NCBI GenBank assembly: GCA_026027325.1
Contig: JAMSLZ010000010.1
Span: 186,001-250,000, forward strand
From: Actinomucor elegans
Taxonomy: Eukaryota; Mucoromycota; Mucoromycetes; Mucorales; Mucoraceae
Direction of reading: 5' to 3'
DNA: 64,000 bases
The notes under the pieces were generated by a model that made no database searches, was not told where the DNA came from, and saw nothing but the letters and a program-made list of their open reading frames with translations. The translations under genes and the position numbers were made by a program. This document shows positions 35,335 to 48,200 of this stretch, one piece after another. Each line of letters opens with the position of its first letter. Positions within the stretch are counted from its first letter, which is position 1.

Positions 35335-36655
35335 ATTTAACTTTTTATTATCATGTAACTAAAAAATAAAAGGAAAAAGCTTAAAAAAACAAAATACAAC
35401 ACATGCGTCTGTCAATTATATCTCTCACTGTTTATGTATCTTTTATGAACAAGATATGGTCATTCTGTTGTCGAGTAATAACTATCGACACACGATAAGT
35501 GCATTAACAAAATTTGCAGAATTCATTTGCATGTCGAATGATCTAATCAAGTTCTTTGAAGTCTTACAGCTGATTTAATGATTAAATAGATTATCCAATT
35601 GAATTTGGTTTAATGTAGCATTTGACGACATTTGACGATTTGTACATGTGTAATAAGAGCTGTTTAAAGTAATAGAACCATGTTTTCACTGCAATGCAAG
35701 GAGCATACAGACATCAAGAATGATGTGAATACATTTAATAAAGACTTGATCCTACGATCAATAGATCACTCATCTGATCTCGGCTTAATGTCTCATCCAA
35801 TGGCTAACACATCTTCAGTATAGGCTGCACAATGTATTAGAATCATAGTTTCACTGTTATACAGTGAATATATCAAGGTTTTTTTTTTTTTTTTTTTTGT
35901 AATAGGCTATGGAAAATTGGAGTAAATATAAACATATATTCCGAGCTTTAAAAAATACTGCTACACTATCTACTACGTCTCTAAAAGGTTGTATATACCA
36001 TCAAACATATAGTACAAAGGCTATACTACAATACCAATTTTATAGTAATTAAACATTACAAGATTACTACAACAACATATACATCCAACAAGCAGTAGTA
36101 TGTAGTATACGTAGTAGGTACATATTCACTCTCCGTCCGCCAATGGAGATGATCTACTTCCCTAAACCTAAATCTCAAAGCAATTTGCCTAAAAATTGAA
36201 GTTGTAGTCATAATAAATGGAAAGCGCATATATATATGCTATATATCCTTAACAAATAATGTAGAAAATTAAATTTTCTTCCAAATAAAGTGCGGTCTGT
36301 AACAAAATAAATGGACAAATCTTGATGCAGAGCATAAAATGCCAAACCATCATAACTTTATGGTGCCTGTTCTGCCTCTTTTATTTGTGTGAAAATTAAT
36401 ACATTATAAAGAACATATTCTATTTTACATATTCATCAAGGTTTGTAGTTTTATCTCAAAGTTCTGTTGATCTGGGTACCATTTGAATATTTCGATAGTC
36501 CTTGCCGACTTGAAGTGCAATTTTCCGACAGCCAATAACTGTTGATCTACCAGAAGCAATAATAATAATGCGGCACAGTCACTTTCACTTTTGAGATTAT
36601 AATCCAGGCAGTATTTCCACACACAAAAAAAAGGTTCTTTTCTAACATTTGAATC
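35335..36655. other. Spacer between uS3 and the GCFC gene
   Basis: About 1.3 kb with no gene seen. It holds one minus-oriented repeat copy (35735-35885), a T run of about 20 at 35880-35899, and many short A/T runs. Confidence 0.5.
35735..35885 (-). repeat. Dispersed hairpin-core repeat, copy with 6-bp stem
   Basis: The minus strand reads GGATGAGACATTAAGCCGAG then ATCAGATGAGTGATCTATTG. The hairpin core is TTGATC (35746-35751) pairing with GATCAA (35756-35761) across a 4-nt loop. The flanking TACAGTGAATATATC matches the copy at 33.0 kb. Confidence 0.5.
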
Positions 36656-39275
36656 ATGTTTAAAAAGCCTTCTCGAGCGAAAAACTTTCGTAGAAAAGTA
36701 GAAACTGTAGACGATGAACCTACTGAAATAGGACAAGGTAACTGAATATTAGCATACTTATCTACAAAAAACTTACCAATGGATATGATAAACAGAACAA
36801 ATAACCGTCAAGAAAACAATCACCTCGACAGAAAAGAAAAAGAAACTCGCTAAAAAGACAATCAATGCATTAAGTTTTGACGATGAAGAAGGCGATACTG
36901 AAGAATTTCAATTAAAAAAAACAAGCAGAACAACCAAACTGCAGTTACCAACCAAGTAAGCTAGCTTGACATGAGAGTTATGCATTGATCTAACATAAAT
37001 GTTGTGCCTAGTAACTTGACACAGCAGCAAGAAGAGACTAAAACCACGGTGGCATATGACGCTGACGCGATAGCAACGCTTCGGGCTAGTACACCAAGCC
37101 TACCTGCAGCAGTCAAATCCGCGCTGCTCAACGATAATGATGAGGACGCGCTCTTGCACCAAAAGTTTCCTGCTACTATGAATGCAACGATCCAAGGTGT
37201 AGGTATTCCTGATGCCAATGCTATTATTGCTGCCAAAAAGAAACGAGAGCAAATGCGTAAAGGGTTTAATATTATAGAAAGCGATGATGGCTTTATACCT
37301 TTGGATGAAGACGAAGAGGATGTAAGAAAGTCACGCATAGACTGATAAACCAAGCTAACCATTTGAATAGAAAACAGGACCTCGATTAGTACGAGAGGAG
37401 GATGATATTGGAGACGATGGAGAAGCAGGTAATAGAGACTTTATATAGAATGAAAGTGAGTACTTAGTTTTTTTTTAGAATTCGAAAAATACGTTGGAGA
37501 CAAATTCACTCTGAATAAAGGCGCAGCCAAAACTCAAGAGAAGCAACGTAGAGAAGGTGTTCGCGAAATGATCGAGGAAGCAGAGGATGATGACGATCAA
37601 TCTGAAGATATGGAGAGATGGGAAGAAGATATGATGAAGTATGGTGGTGCAAAGACGCAAACCAAAGACAATGATCCTTATGCTGCTCCACCCAGCTATC
37701 GACCTGCCCAAGGTATTATAAAAATGCTCATTGATGTATTGAATCTAAGTCTTTTATTTAGTGCCCGAAGCATCTGCTTTACCAACACTGACGGATGTAA
37801 TGAAAGCGCTTGATATGTCAACCACTCAAGTAACTGAATCCATGCAACATTTTGAATCGAACCTTGCAGAGTCGCTCAAGTCCATAGAAAACGCAACCGT
37901 CACCGAGTCTGATCTAACCAAAGAGATTGAACGAAGCAGCAACCGTTATACTTATTTCCAAGAACTAGCCCAGTATGTCAATGATTTAGGCGAATTCCTG
38001 GATGCCAAGGTGGGTTGTTGGTTACATGGATGCATTCTAAACATCTAACCGCCAAACAGTTCCCTGAATTAGAGAAACTAGAATTAGAAGTGCACGATTT
38101 GATATCCACAAAAACTGAAATCGCTGCAGCGCGTCGATGGCAGAACAACATCGATGATTTGTGCTTATTCACTAATATCACTGCTACTCAATTGGATGAG
38201 GACATGATGGATGAACCTGAAGTAGATGAGTTTGGCAGAGTTAGGGAATTGCGCAATTCAGACGCTGCGCGCAATCGTCGTAAAGCTGAACGTCACGAAC
38301 GCATTGCCAGACAAGCTAACTTGGAAGATTTGGAAGGCGATGAGGCTATTCGAGAACAGGGCTTATGGACAGATGACGAGATGGGAGAGGAATATTCAGT
38401 CAAAAAAGATACCAAATTAGAACAAGTACAAACAACTGGTATTGAATCCTTAATGGGAGATGTAGGTAGCGAATTTAGAACACTTGATGCTGTTAAAGAG
38501 AAATTTGAAGCTTGGAAGTTGGAGTATTACGATGATTACCAAAAGGCATATGGCAGCTTGAGTTTGCCAGGCGCTTTTGAGTTTTACATTCGATGTGAAC
38601 TGGTATCTTGGGATCCGTTTTCTGTAAGTATTATATGCATCAGAGCTCATTATATTCTAATACTTTGTAGGATCCAATGGATTTTGACAGTATGCAATGG
38701 CATAATATATTATCTGAATATGGTGTATCAGCAGAACATGAAGACCCTGACATTGAAATGCTGAATAAAGTGGTAGAAAAGACGATGATTAAAAAGGTCA
38801 AAATGATGCTGGACACGCTCAATGCTGCCTCGACAAGGGAAATGAGATATGCTGCTCAGATCGTAGAGCAGATTTCTTATTATGTAGATACTCATGAAAA
38901 AGCTTATCAGGTAAATATAATACTATATACTTACTGCCTGTGGATCTAATGCCATTACAGGACTTGGCTATGGATATTATAGACACATTGGAAAAGCAAA
39001 TTAGCAGATTCATAGATACAATTGCTACTGCTATTCCAAAATCAGATCTGGATGCTGAAAGCACAGAAGCCAAACATAGATTCTTCTGGGCTCACTGTAA
39101 ATACTTGAAAACACTTATGGTTTGGAGACGCCATTTACCCAAGGAACACTTGGATCGCCTGGGTAATATAATCATGGATCGTATTATTACGCCCATCTTG
39201 AAACCGGAAACATATCCTACCGATCTTCACCTTCAAAATGAAGCTTTATTACTGTTATCTCATCTGAAAAAATAA
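36656..39275 (+). CDS. GCFC-domain protein (PAXBP1/GCF, ILP1-like spliceosome disassembly factor)
   Basis: Nine exons (36656-36737, 36796-36955, 37012-37321, 37371-37428, 37479-37712, 37762-38009, 38060-38623, 38671-38910, 38961-39275) give 736 residues. The N-terminus MFKKPSRAKNFRRKV and the acidic, Lys-rich region up to SDDGFIPLDEDEED and GPRLVREEDDIGDDGE match the GCF/PAXBP1 family; the C-terminal half is the helical GCFC region (GSLSLPGAFEFYIRCELVSW-DPF, MDFDSMQWHNILSEYGV, LKTLMVWRRHLPKEHLDRLG). Family members associate with DHX15/Prp43-type helicases and act in intron-lariat spliceosome release. A large role in splicing would suit a genome so rich in introns, but this is inference. It ends 8 bp from the stop of POP7 on the opposite strand, so the two 3' UTRs must overlap. 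Confidence 0.85.
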
Positions 39276-39283
39276 TATAAATT

Positions 39284-39921
39284 CTAATGCCAACGTCTAC
39301 TTCTTCTGTTTCTTGATGGGTGATGGATGATTTTTCCTGTCTTTCGCTGTAGCTCTTCAAACCCTTCTTTTGCTTCTAATTTAATATGAATGATTGAGCT
39401 TTCTCGTTTTTGTGTTGAAAAGTCCTTATCCTATACAAAAAGGCCATCAGTTCCCTAGTATTGCCAAGTCATTATATGGTGCTTACCATATCATCGGGTA
39501 TAATATCATCTACGAGTGTAATTGTTTCGGTAGTAGGCTTCAAAACAATCTGATTCTGCAAGGCTTCTTGCGCTGCTAGAGCCATCGATGTTGCCCGTAT
39601 AACCATAGCACCTAAACCGTGAATAGTGACACACTTGTTACTAGACATAATTCAAATTAGCACAATGAAACGCGCTCATGCAGCAAAAAGCGTCTTACTT
39701 TTCTTTCAGCATTAATCTCGAAACACGCTTTATGATGGCGCTTGTTTTACTTTTATTTGAAATGTAAATGTCTGTTGGCACAGCTGCTGGTCTTTGTGGA
39801 GCTCGTTTGTGAATAGATCCTGAAAGATCGAAGCAAGATCAATACATGAATATTACGATTCTTTATATTTCATCGTTATACCTTGAACAGGAACTCTTTT
39901 TTTCTCTATTTTTTCATTCAT
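39284..39921 (-). CDS. POP7: RNase P/MRP subunit POP7 (Rpp20, Alba-like)
   Basis: Four exons (39882-39921, 39699-39819, 39487-39640, 39284-39430) give 153 residues. Start MNEKIEKKRVPVQGSIHKRA. The Alba-like core has TDIYISNKSKTSAIIKRVSR, KCVTIHGLGAMVIRATSMAL (the conserved HGLG followed by a helix), ITLVDDIIPDD and SSIIHIKL, in the order seen in Rpp20/Pop7. The C-terminus is basic (HPSRNRRSRRWH). POP7 pairs with POP6 on the RNA of RNase P and MRP, for tRNA 5' processing and rRNA processing. No unspliced ORF exceeds about 60 codons here, so the gene shows only after splicing. It is convergent with the GCFC gene (8 bp apart). Confidence 0.85.
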
Positions 39922-41010
39922 GGCTGCAGTAACGTATATTATTTGAATTAACAAAGGTTTTTTTTTTTAAAAAAAAAACAATTCTGTGCACTGAAAGTTT
40001 GCAGTTTAGGGTATACCTTCTTTTAAACGGAAGTTTTATGAATCAACTTTTTATTGGCTAGCGGAACTTACTAGGAAATCAACTGATGCAGTAAGGAAAA
40101 GTTGATTTCTCAAGTCTACAAAAAAAACAGGATCTGTTTAATAAAAAAAAAATTGCAGCTAATATAGGGCATATTAAAGATATCTATGCATAATTCGATT
40201 TCACTTGAAATAGTTTAAGTTCTGCGCTAGTTTGTTTATCAGTAAGGATGAGTTATTTCTAGATTTTATACGATTTATGGATTTTTTTTTTTTCATTTGG
40301 GCTCAAAACGCTATTGTCTGTACAAGAAATTTCAGAGTAAAATGTATAGACAATCTCAGTAGCTCTAAATATGCTCTTGTCAAACTTTTGCTTCTGCAAT
40401 GAGATATTTGGCCAATAGAAAATATCAAAGGTTTGGTCCCAAAGGATATGGCCTAAGAAAAAAGGTTTACACCCAGTAAATTTTTTTAATTAACCATTTT
40501 GTTGGATGGCGGAAATTTAATATGTTTTTTGGGGCGGTTTTATTGGCTTGTTTAATTTTTTTTTTTCTTGTTACTTTCGTCCGACTTTTGCATAATACAA
40601 ATGCATCAATATATACCAAGTGTATTAGCAAAGCTTGTGCATAGTTTTATTGAAAATTAAATAAGGTATAAATGATAGTGTTTTTTCTTGCGCAATCAGC
40701 CCCTATATTTGAATTATATTTAAGATATATATATTTTTGTTTTATGATCAAAAACAAAAAAAAAAAATCTGATAAAAATATGCATACATCCTTTTGAAGT
40801 AGTCAACATTTGAGGTACTTTAAACCATCTTGAAAGCGAGATTTTTCGAGCCAAAATAATTCACTAAATGTTTCAAAATCAAAGAGCAGAGGGCATCACC
40901 TCGCCTGAAAATTTGCAGTCCGATTTTTTTTTTTTTTTTATTGACCAAATACCCCGGGCTTTCTTTTGTTACAGGAACTCTTTGACATTTTATATTACAT
41001 TAATTCAACA
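39922..41010. other. Divergent spacer between POP7 and MBA1-like gene
   Basis: About 1.1 kb of very AT-rich DNA with many A and T tracts (39960-39980, 40283-40293, 40557-40567, 40927-40939). It serves as promoter for both flanking genes. I see no gene or repeat copy. Confidence 0.5.
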
Positions 41011-42004
41011 ATGGCAACTGTGAGATTCACTCGCCCCGTTGGTATGTTGGCTAGATCCCTCCACCAACAACCATTCCTTGCACCCAGAATGGTTCTTTCC
41101 CAATTACCCAGAACAACTGTCTTGGGTATCCGTGGCTATGCTTCTAATCAGCAACAAGGAAAGCAGATCCTTTTGCGTGATCACGGTGTTTTCGGTATGT
41201 TTAAAGCTCTATAGGCTTGTATGTGTGTTAATAACTTTTGTTCATTTAGCCAACTATGTTCCACCTGAACAATCGCCCTCTATCACCGATTTCAGTAAAT
41301 GGCGTTTGACCAAGTGGAGAAACTTGAAGAACAGTGTTCAAAACTTATTGAGGTAATACTTGTAGAGCTTTGTGGATCATGTATACATACTTACATATGT
41401 GATAGTGTGGGTTTGATCAAGTACAAGTCCCAGTTTGAAAAGTGGAACTCTCGTAAATTCATTGCTGAAGCCGAGGAAACCTATAAAGATATGAACGATG
41501 CTTTCGCTAGGTGGGTTTACACGAATAGCGTATATTTGAAAGATGTAATCTAATATATCATATAGAGGTGATCGTGAAATCTTGGAAGAAGTTTGTTTAG
41601 ATGCCATGTATTCTGTAAGTAAATAATCCAACGCGTCTTATCCCTGAAGATCTAACATATAGGTATGGTAGAGCTTGAAGAATCAGTTAAAGACTCGTAA
41701 CAATGTCCGTTGGGAATGGAGATATCATGGTGATGTAGAAACTCCTCGAATCGTTTGCGTTCGATGCGTTGGCACTACAGGTGTCAGTAAGCATGGTTTT
41801 GCCGTTGGACAAGTTACTGTTAGAATGTTCACCAAGCAATCTATGGCTGTTTTCGACAAGAAGAACAAGTTGATTGGCGGTGATCCCAACAAGATCCATA
41901 ATGTTTTGGAGTATGTTGTGTTCCAAAAGACTATTTCAGATCCTGAGGATATCTGGAGAGTGTACGGTAAAGTTGCTGCACCTGAAAAGATGATTGCTCA
42001 GTAA
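41011..42004 (+). CDS. MBA1: MBA1/mL45-like mitochondrial ribosome receptor (Tim44-like domain)
   Basis: Five exons (41011-41194, 41250-41352, 41406-41510, 41566-41614, 41672-42004) give 257 residues. The N-terminus MATVRFTRPVGMLARSLHQQ is a basic amphipathic mitochondrial presequence. The C-terminal about 110 residues look like the Tim44-like fold shared by mL45 and Mba1: SLKNQLKTRNNVRWEWRYHG, KHGFAVGQVTVRMFTKQSMA, LEYVVFQKTISDPEDIWRVY. Fungal Mba1 binds the mitoribosome exit and helps insert newly made proteins in the inner membrane. At the last intron two acceptors are close: the first (TAG at 41660-41662) would give an in-frame stop within three codons, so the second (41669-41671) must be used. 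Family assignment is good; whether it is a stable ribosomal protein or a receptor is not decidable. Confidence 0.78.
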
Positions 42005-42277
42005 GCATACAATACAAGATCTAGACTAGTACATATATACACACAATAGCACCAGCTTAAGCAACCACAACCTGTAAATCATTTATTAAAAGAAATATTC
42101 ATTATAATAGTAACTGTCAAATGTATGCTTTTGAATTAGACTTGGTCAAGTTATAGACTGTACTATTATATATGTAAAAACGGTTTATTATTATTATCAT
42201 TATTATTATTATTATGTCTGTATAGGTATACAATTGGTTTGGTACCATATAGGCATTATTCAGTAGTAACGTATAAT

Positions 42278-43564
42278 TTAAGAAAAGTAAACTGCAAGAC
42301 CAACAATGGCTAAAGCAGTGGAAAGAGTAGAGTAAGTCAAAGAGGTAGCAGAAGATACTTCTTTTGAGCGTTCTGTTGAACTGCTTGCTTAACGCTCTCG
42401 AATGCAGCTCCCTTGAATTTATCTTCGTTGTATTCATCATGATCATTATTATGGTCATGCTCATGGTTGTGATCGTCGTCATGGTCGTCGTCATGGTCGT
42501 CGTCCTTTTTCTTGTCCTTGATCTCTCTTCTATGTTTACCGTGAGGCTCATCATCACCAACGCATTCAGCAGCAGTCATAAGCGAGTAACCCTTCTGCTG
42601 GAGAAAGTCGATGATCTTGGGGACTTGTCCAATTGAGTTCTTATACAAATCTATCAAATCCCTGCGTGAGATCTTATGAAACAAGGCAATTTTCAAATAT
42701 TCACTTACCATGTTGAAGGCTGATGAAACCAGGATCATTATGAGCATTCAAGCCGCTTGGGGTTCCAGTAGCGATATCCATGAAAGTTCTTTGAATGCGT
42801 TGAGGGCCGTCCTTGAGCATATGTACACTATAATCAGTAGGATCTACGTTCCACATCAGCGTCGTATAGCCTAATTGCTTCAAAATAGCCTTAACACGTG
42901 TATCAGCTTCACCATAAGGAGGACGAATATAACGAGGTTTTACGCCAATAGCTTCCTTAATAGCTTCCTCAGTAGCCATTACTTCATAGACGATTTCTTC
43001 GTTGGTCAAACTCATCAGATGAGGATGAGAGTATGTATGAGAGGCAATTTGATGACCAGCTTCGTAAGCACGCTTAATAAGATCAGGGTATCGTTGAACA
43101 TGAGCGCCCATTACACAAAAAGTGACCTTGACATCGGCTTCTTCAAGAATATCGAGCAGTTCAGCAGTGACATTGCTTGGCCCATCATCAAAAGAAAGAG
43201 CCCATGTCTTTTCTTTAGGACAGCCATAGATATCATCTTCAGTAGCCATGTTACCACAGCTTTCAAAGCATTTTTCGTTATCAGTACCATCACATTTGGC
43301 ATCTTCACAGATACCAGAGCCTACAGGACGGATTTCTCCAGTAATTTTGGACAAGTCGACCTCTTCTAACCAGTCTTCGTTGCGAGGAGTTTTGATTTCG
43401 AGCTGTTCAGGTTCCTTCGTTTCTTCTTTATCTTTGCGCTTATCGTCATCATCGTCATCGTCATCGTCATCGTGGTGATGTTCATGAGCAAATACAGTAC
43501 TAACTATACATAATAGAATCAAGAGTGTAATCCAAGCCAATGGAAGCTGCTTGCGAGAAAGCAT
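42278..43564 (-). CDS. CDA: Chitin deacetylase (NodB polysaccharide deacetylase), predicted GPI-anchored
   Basis: Exons 42709-43564, 42540-42650 and 42278-42387 give 358 residues. The signal peptide (MLSRKQLPLAWITLLILLCI) is followed by a His/Asp tract. NodB motifs: LSFDDGPSNVT, HQIASHTYSHPHL, IRPPYGEADTRV, LMWNVDPTDY and, across the first intron, ISLQHDLYKNSIG. That motif requires acceptor 42651-42652; the nearer one breaks the frame. The last intron (42388-42539) is 152 nt and itself encodes a His/Asp-rich stretch; spliced out, the protein ends SSATSLTYSTLSTALAIVGL-AVYFS, a classical GPI signal; retained, it reads on in another frame to a stop at 42337 with no hydrophobic end (389 residues). 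Chitin deacetylases convert chitin to chitosan, a main wall polymer of Mucorales. The enzyme is secure, the C-terminus is not. Confidence 0.85.
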
Positions 43565-43907
43565 GATTGAAATACTGAGTTGTAACAAAGAAGCACTGCA
43601 TGGCATTATATATAGCAAGCACGGATAATTTGTATTGGTATTTCACCTAAAGGGTAAGGTCTTTGGGGTTTTGATTCAAATGTAACAAACATGATGACAA
43701 ACTTTACTATTACCAATATTGTTTATTATTAAGGTCAAAAGTCAATGTATTAATGTATATTCCGATTACTACTATACTACTATTACTATATTATTATTAT
43801 GATTTTTTAGTGGTATTTGAAAAAGAGATTGGTTCGAACGAAGGTAATTTTTAATTATTAGATACACACAAGAAGCTTCACGAGTCTTGTTTTGTATGGG
43901 TAGATGG

Positions 43908-45212
43908 TTATTGAACCTTGGCCTTGAGTTCTCTAGATGCAGGCTTTGGCGTAGAATGATCACTATTATTATAATAATATTAATACCCTACTATCAACCT
44001 TCTTTAATGCTCTTACCCCTCGATCTTTTCAATTGAAACTTGTTCCTCCTCTTCCTCATCATCCGATCGAACATCTGTTGCCTCAGGTTGAGTGACAATT
44101 CGATGCAACACCTTAAAGATCATAAGAGTCCAGAAGAGAATCAAGAAATACAAACCAATCATGAGTCCAGCAATGATATACTTTACAAAATGAGGGAACC
44201 ATTGGCCGTCTAAAGGATCCAATACAAATTTGGGTACATACAATTCGGGTTCTGTCAAAGTAGACCAAATAATGCGGCCGTAGAGGTAAACTCGAGTGTA
44301 AATCCAAGAAACCAACATAAACACAAACGCAGCGTTACATATAAAGCCCGGGCAAACATAATTTAGAGTTTTGGCGAGCTACCGAGACTGTTAATTTTAC
44401 TATAAAAGTATCATTCTGGGTTACTTACAGCCAAAAATGCGTCTGGTAAATCCATACAGACAAAGACTGCATTACCCACACGAGTGAAATTACAGGTATA
44501 ACTGAGACTGATCAACAACAACGTATTGATATGGTGCATTACCAGTTCCTTATAGTCCTTTCTTGGCGCTTCGATTTGAAGTACCCAGATTTGATGTAGC
44601 CAAAACGCAAATTGTGTCAAATAATAATATTTGAAAGACTTTGTATAGTCAGTAACAGGATAATCACGCCAGAAATAAGTTGTATCGAACCACCAAGGCG
44701 AGTTATACATGACATACTACCCCAATAGTGAGTTGACATATCATACACAATCATCAATACTTACAATGCCAAAACTAAAAGCAAAAGTATAATAAAAGAA
44801 TGCCCAACTTTGTTCTGCGAAGCGCTGGTGCTTCTTGGTAGGCACCTGGGCCAACTTTGCTACTGGCAATAACACATAATCCATTATGGCAGCTCGAAGT
44901 GCCGTAAATACACAAATATAAAAGAATAAGAAAGCCAAATCCCAGAAACTCTTCTCATATCGCCCGTCCGATCTTTGATTGCTAATAAAAATGAAATTTT
45001 GAAAGAAAGGTAATCGAAGGAAACATCCAGCAACGATGAACAGTATAACTTTTAAAGGAAGTTCTACAGACACTGCGTTAAAAAGCTATTTTCACTGTAG
45101 ATAGAAAGAACATACCTATTTGTCTTTGCGCAAGGTATTTAGCCAGATCTTGTGCAGAAGTAGTTTGCTTTTTCACATTGGGTGGATCTTTTGGTTTATG
45201 GGGCTTGGTCAT
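43908..45212 (-). CDS. LAG1: Ceramide synthase (LAG1/LAC1, TLC domain)
   Basis: Five exons (45116-45212, 44765-45072, 44429-44716, 44017-44378, 43908-43962) give 369 residues with start MTKPHKPKDPPNVKKQ. Several membrane segments (VILFIVAGCFLRLPFF, DLAFLFFYICVFTALRAAIM) and the Lag1 motif are clear: VMHHINTLLLISLSYTCNFT, RVGNAVFVCMDLPDAFLA, then across an intron LAKTLNYV. The two His of HH and the Asp pair of CMDLPD are the catalytic-type residues. The enzyme joins acyl-CoA to a sphingoid base in the ER. The C-terminal tail is acidic (SDDEEEEEQVSIEKIEG) and continues through a last small exon (GDHSTPKPASRELKAKVQ), recovered by splicing at 44016/43963; without this splice the frame stops at once. 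A lysine-rich end suits ER retention. It precedes the chitin deacetylase on the same strand, 343 bp apart. Confidence 0.93.
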
Positions 45213-48200
45213 CTTGTTCTTTTGTATATTGGACACAATAAGCGGAGTCGATAACCGAAAGTTCGATGTAAACAAGAAGCAAACAAAAAGGTTAAAAAAA
45301 GTGACAAAATGATTAATCTAATGATTTAAACACCCGAGACGAGGTCAGTCAGTCGCGTGCTTAGGATGATTTATATCGGTCCGTGGCTCCTAGGTGGTTT
45401 CATTCCGAGAATGAAACCCAAAAAACAACGGCGATCAAACGTTTCTCGAGGATATTTTGCCATTCTACCATAAATTTTAACATTATTCTCATCTCTTTGT
45501 ATATATCTTGGAAATTTGAATAAACTGTACCGAGAATGTATGTTGTTATATAATAAGATTGCATTGAAGCAGACGGCATTTTATAAAATCAAGTTAAAAA
45601 CACGAAATTTAATATTCGGGTCGTGGATCTCCGATGTCCAATGATATGGCTATATCCAGAGAGGAGTATAAACTTTAACCGTTGCCTAACAAACTATAGT
45701 CTCGGATCGCCAATGCATTTACTCCCCGCCTTCTAATATCTGTCAGCCAATCAGATATACACCTTGGATTTAAACAGCTCTTAAATGACAAAGGCACAGG
45801 AATTTTTTTTTTTTTTGGTTTTCCTTTACCCGGGGGGGGTGCTAATCGGGCGCGATAAAAAGATGATTTCAGGCACAACAAGGTGATTTATCAAAAGTGT
45901 AATATTATCTGGGTGAAAGGAAAAAAATACTGCGTATAAACCAGTACCAAAGCTTCCTTTTTTTATTATTCCAGAATTAAGAGCAAAAACCTACTGTTAA
46001 ATAAAGCTTCTAACAAATGTAGCGGAACATTCTGAGTATAAAATACTCATCAAACACAAGGCGGATAGAACTGTATATCATTATAGATAAACTATTGATA
46101 AGTGCAGTCAATTAAATGTGCTTCAGTTAAGCAAAAATTAGAATAAAAGGAGCAGATTATTTTGAATTTATTCTATTTGCTACATGCAACATTAAATCGA
46201 ACTCGATTGAGGGACTTACTGATCTATTAGATACCAATTATGTGAAATACACATATTTTGCAGTGATTCAAATAATGATCCTTAAACCCAAACCGCCAAA
46301 GAAATGTAAAGAAATCCAAGTGATCAGGCTTTGGGTCCGATTTCAGAAAAGTTCCTATCAAGAATATACATTTAAATTAAATATTTAAAACAGAATACTT
46401 TTTTATGGGGTATTGATACTATTGGTTTAGCATATTTGATAACACGTAAATCATGTATTTAATATAAAATATTTGGTTTAGGACCAAATTATGATTCTGT
46501 AAACCGGTTTTCATCACAATTGACCCGCTCGATCAAGCAAAATATAAAATCATACTTATTCCCATTCGGTATGTTTCTCAATCCTACATAAACTTTGGTA
46601 AAACCTATTTCACGAAGCAATACAACTTTTAGGAACAGTAATTTATAGACTGAAAGATATACATTTATTGAATAATAATAATAATAATAAAAAAACCAAC
46701 TAAAGTAATGTAAGTATATACTTCTATACTAGTGTTTATGGAATAATCAATTGATTTGTTGGTTTTTAGAATATTGTATATATAAAGTAAAAAAATCAGA
46801 GCAGAAGGAGAGAAGGGTGGTTAGAAACATACTTGAGTCTTATATGAAGCTTTTAAAGATTTTATTACTACTAGTTTGCTGAAGATTGAAGAAACTCATA
46901 ATGATAACATGTATTAGTTTTTGATGATGCCTTTGACGGCATTGCTTTATAACTCAACTCGCTTTTCCAAAATCATATAAACCCATTGGTATCTTTGTTG
47001 ATGTACATAAGCTAATAATTTAGCAAATTCAACCGGTAATTCCCTAATGTTGGGCCGTCAATCAGTTATATTTGTTAACCTGGGTCATGCTAGCTTCTGC
47101 ATGGCAAAAAATCAGCATATACACTGAGCTGTCAAAAACAATGTTGAATCATAAATCTCATCCATGTTCCTGTTAAAAAGTGGTATAGTATTAAACCCCC
47201 ATACTTGAATACTACTGCCAAGTCCAATATCAGATGATTAATAAGCCATTGCTACTCTTTTACGCGTTCTTTTCATTCGTATAACATTTCTTGTCTTTAT
47301 AGTGGCTTGTTGCTCTATCTTCGATCCTATAACTAGTTCTGAGATATATATCAGCGAATAATACGTGAAAATAGCATTCATCAGTGTAGATCAATATATA
47401 TAATATAATATAAACGCAAATGAACAACAATAGCACAACGCTATCATTAACTAATTTTTGAAAGGAACAAAAAAAACTACAAGTTAAGATTAAAACGAGA
47501 CATTATTATAAGCTATCTACAACTATATACTACTAAAAGCATTGCTAGCTAGCGGGCATTATGATATGAAAATTCTGCTTTCAGGGACCAGTGATGTTTA
47601 TAGTAACGTGTATATCATACCTCTATGATAAGTGAAACGTTTAACAGGGCATCCTGTCTCTATTTCCAGCTCGGTTAAATTACGCTTGGTATTGTCCGTG
47701 TTAAAGCCCGAGCTTGATATATAATATGTTCATGTGTTCCACTTATTGAAGGATTGCTATCTAGTATACTCTTCTAGGCTAATAAGAAGAAATGACCAAC
47801 TGATAATTCTTTAAAGTGTTAGATTTTATCTACTATATTAATAGATGTTACAAGATTTTTGAAACAGTTGTAAAGTATCATATCCTTAAGATGATCCTGT
47901 ATTAGCAATACCTGAGGATGGTTGTAATACAAAGACACTGTAATAAAGCATCTTTTTAGATGAAAAAGACGCGTCAAACACACGCTTGATCTCGATGTTC
48001 AAATTTAAAGTATTCATCAAAGAAAAAATATGATACTATGTCCTCTATAAGTAAAGATGAGGAAAATCACGCAAGTTCTCGAGATGATTACGAATACATC
48101 CCAAAAGAGAGGTATTCGCTTTTGCTTTGCTGACAAATTCAACCAAGCGCAATTTGTTTTTTTACAGCCAGAATCGGTGGCTTTTAAATTTGATCCACAG

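Noticed and set aside
42337..42747. Chitin deacetylase exon 2 starting at the nearer acceptor (cacgcag, 42661-42663)
   Set aside because: That acceptor shifts the frame to an immediate stop; using TAG at 42651-42653 restores the conserved QHDLY motif.
45675..45881. 68-codon minus ORF with a PPPGKGKPKKKK stretch
   Set aside because: Starts inside spacer, built on a G/A and T homopolymer tract (45799-45840); no family resemblance and no codon bias.
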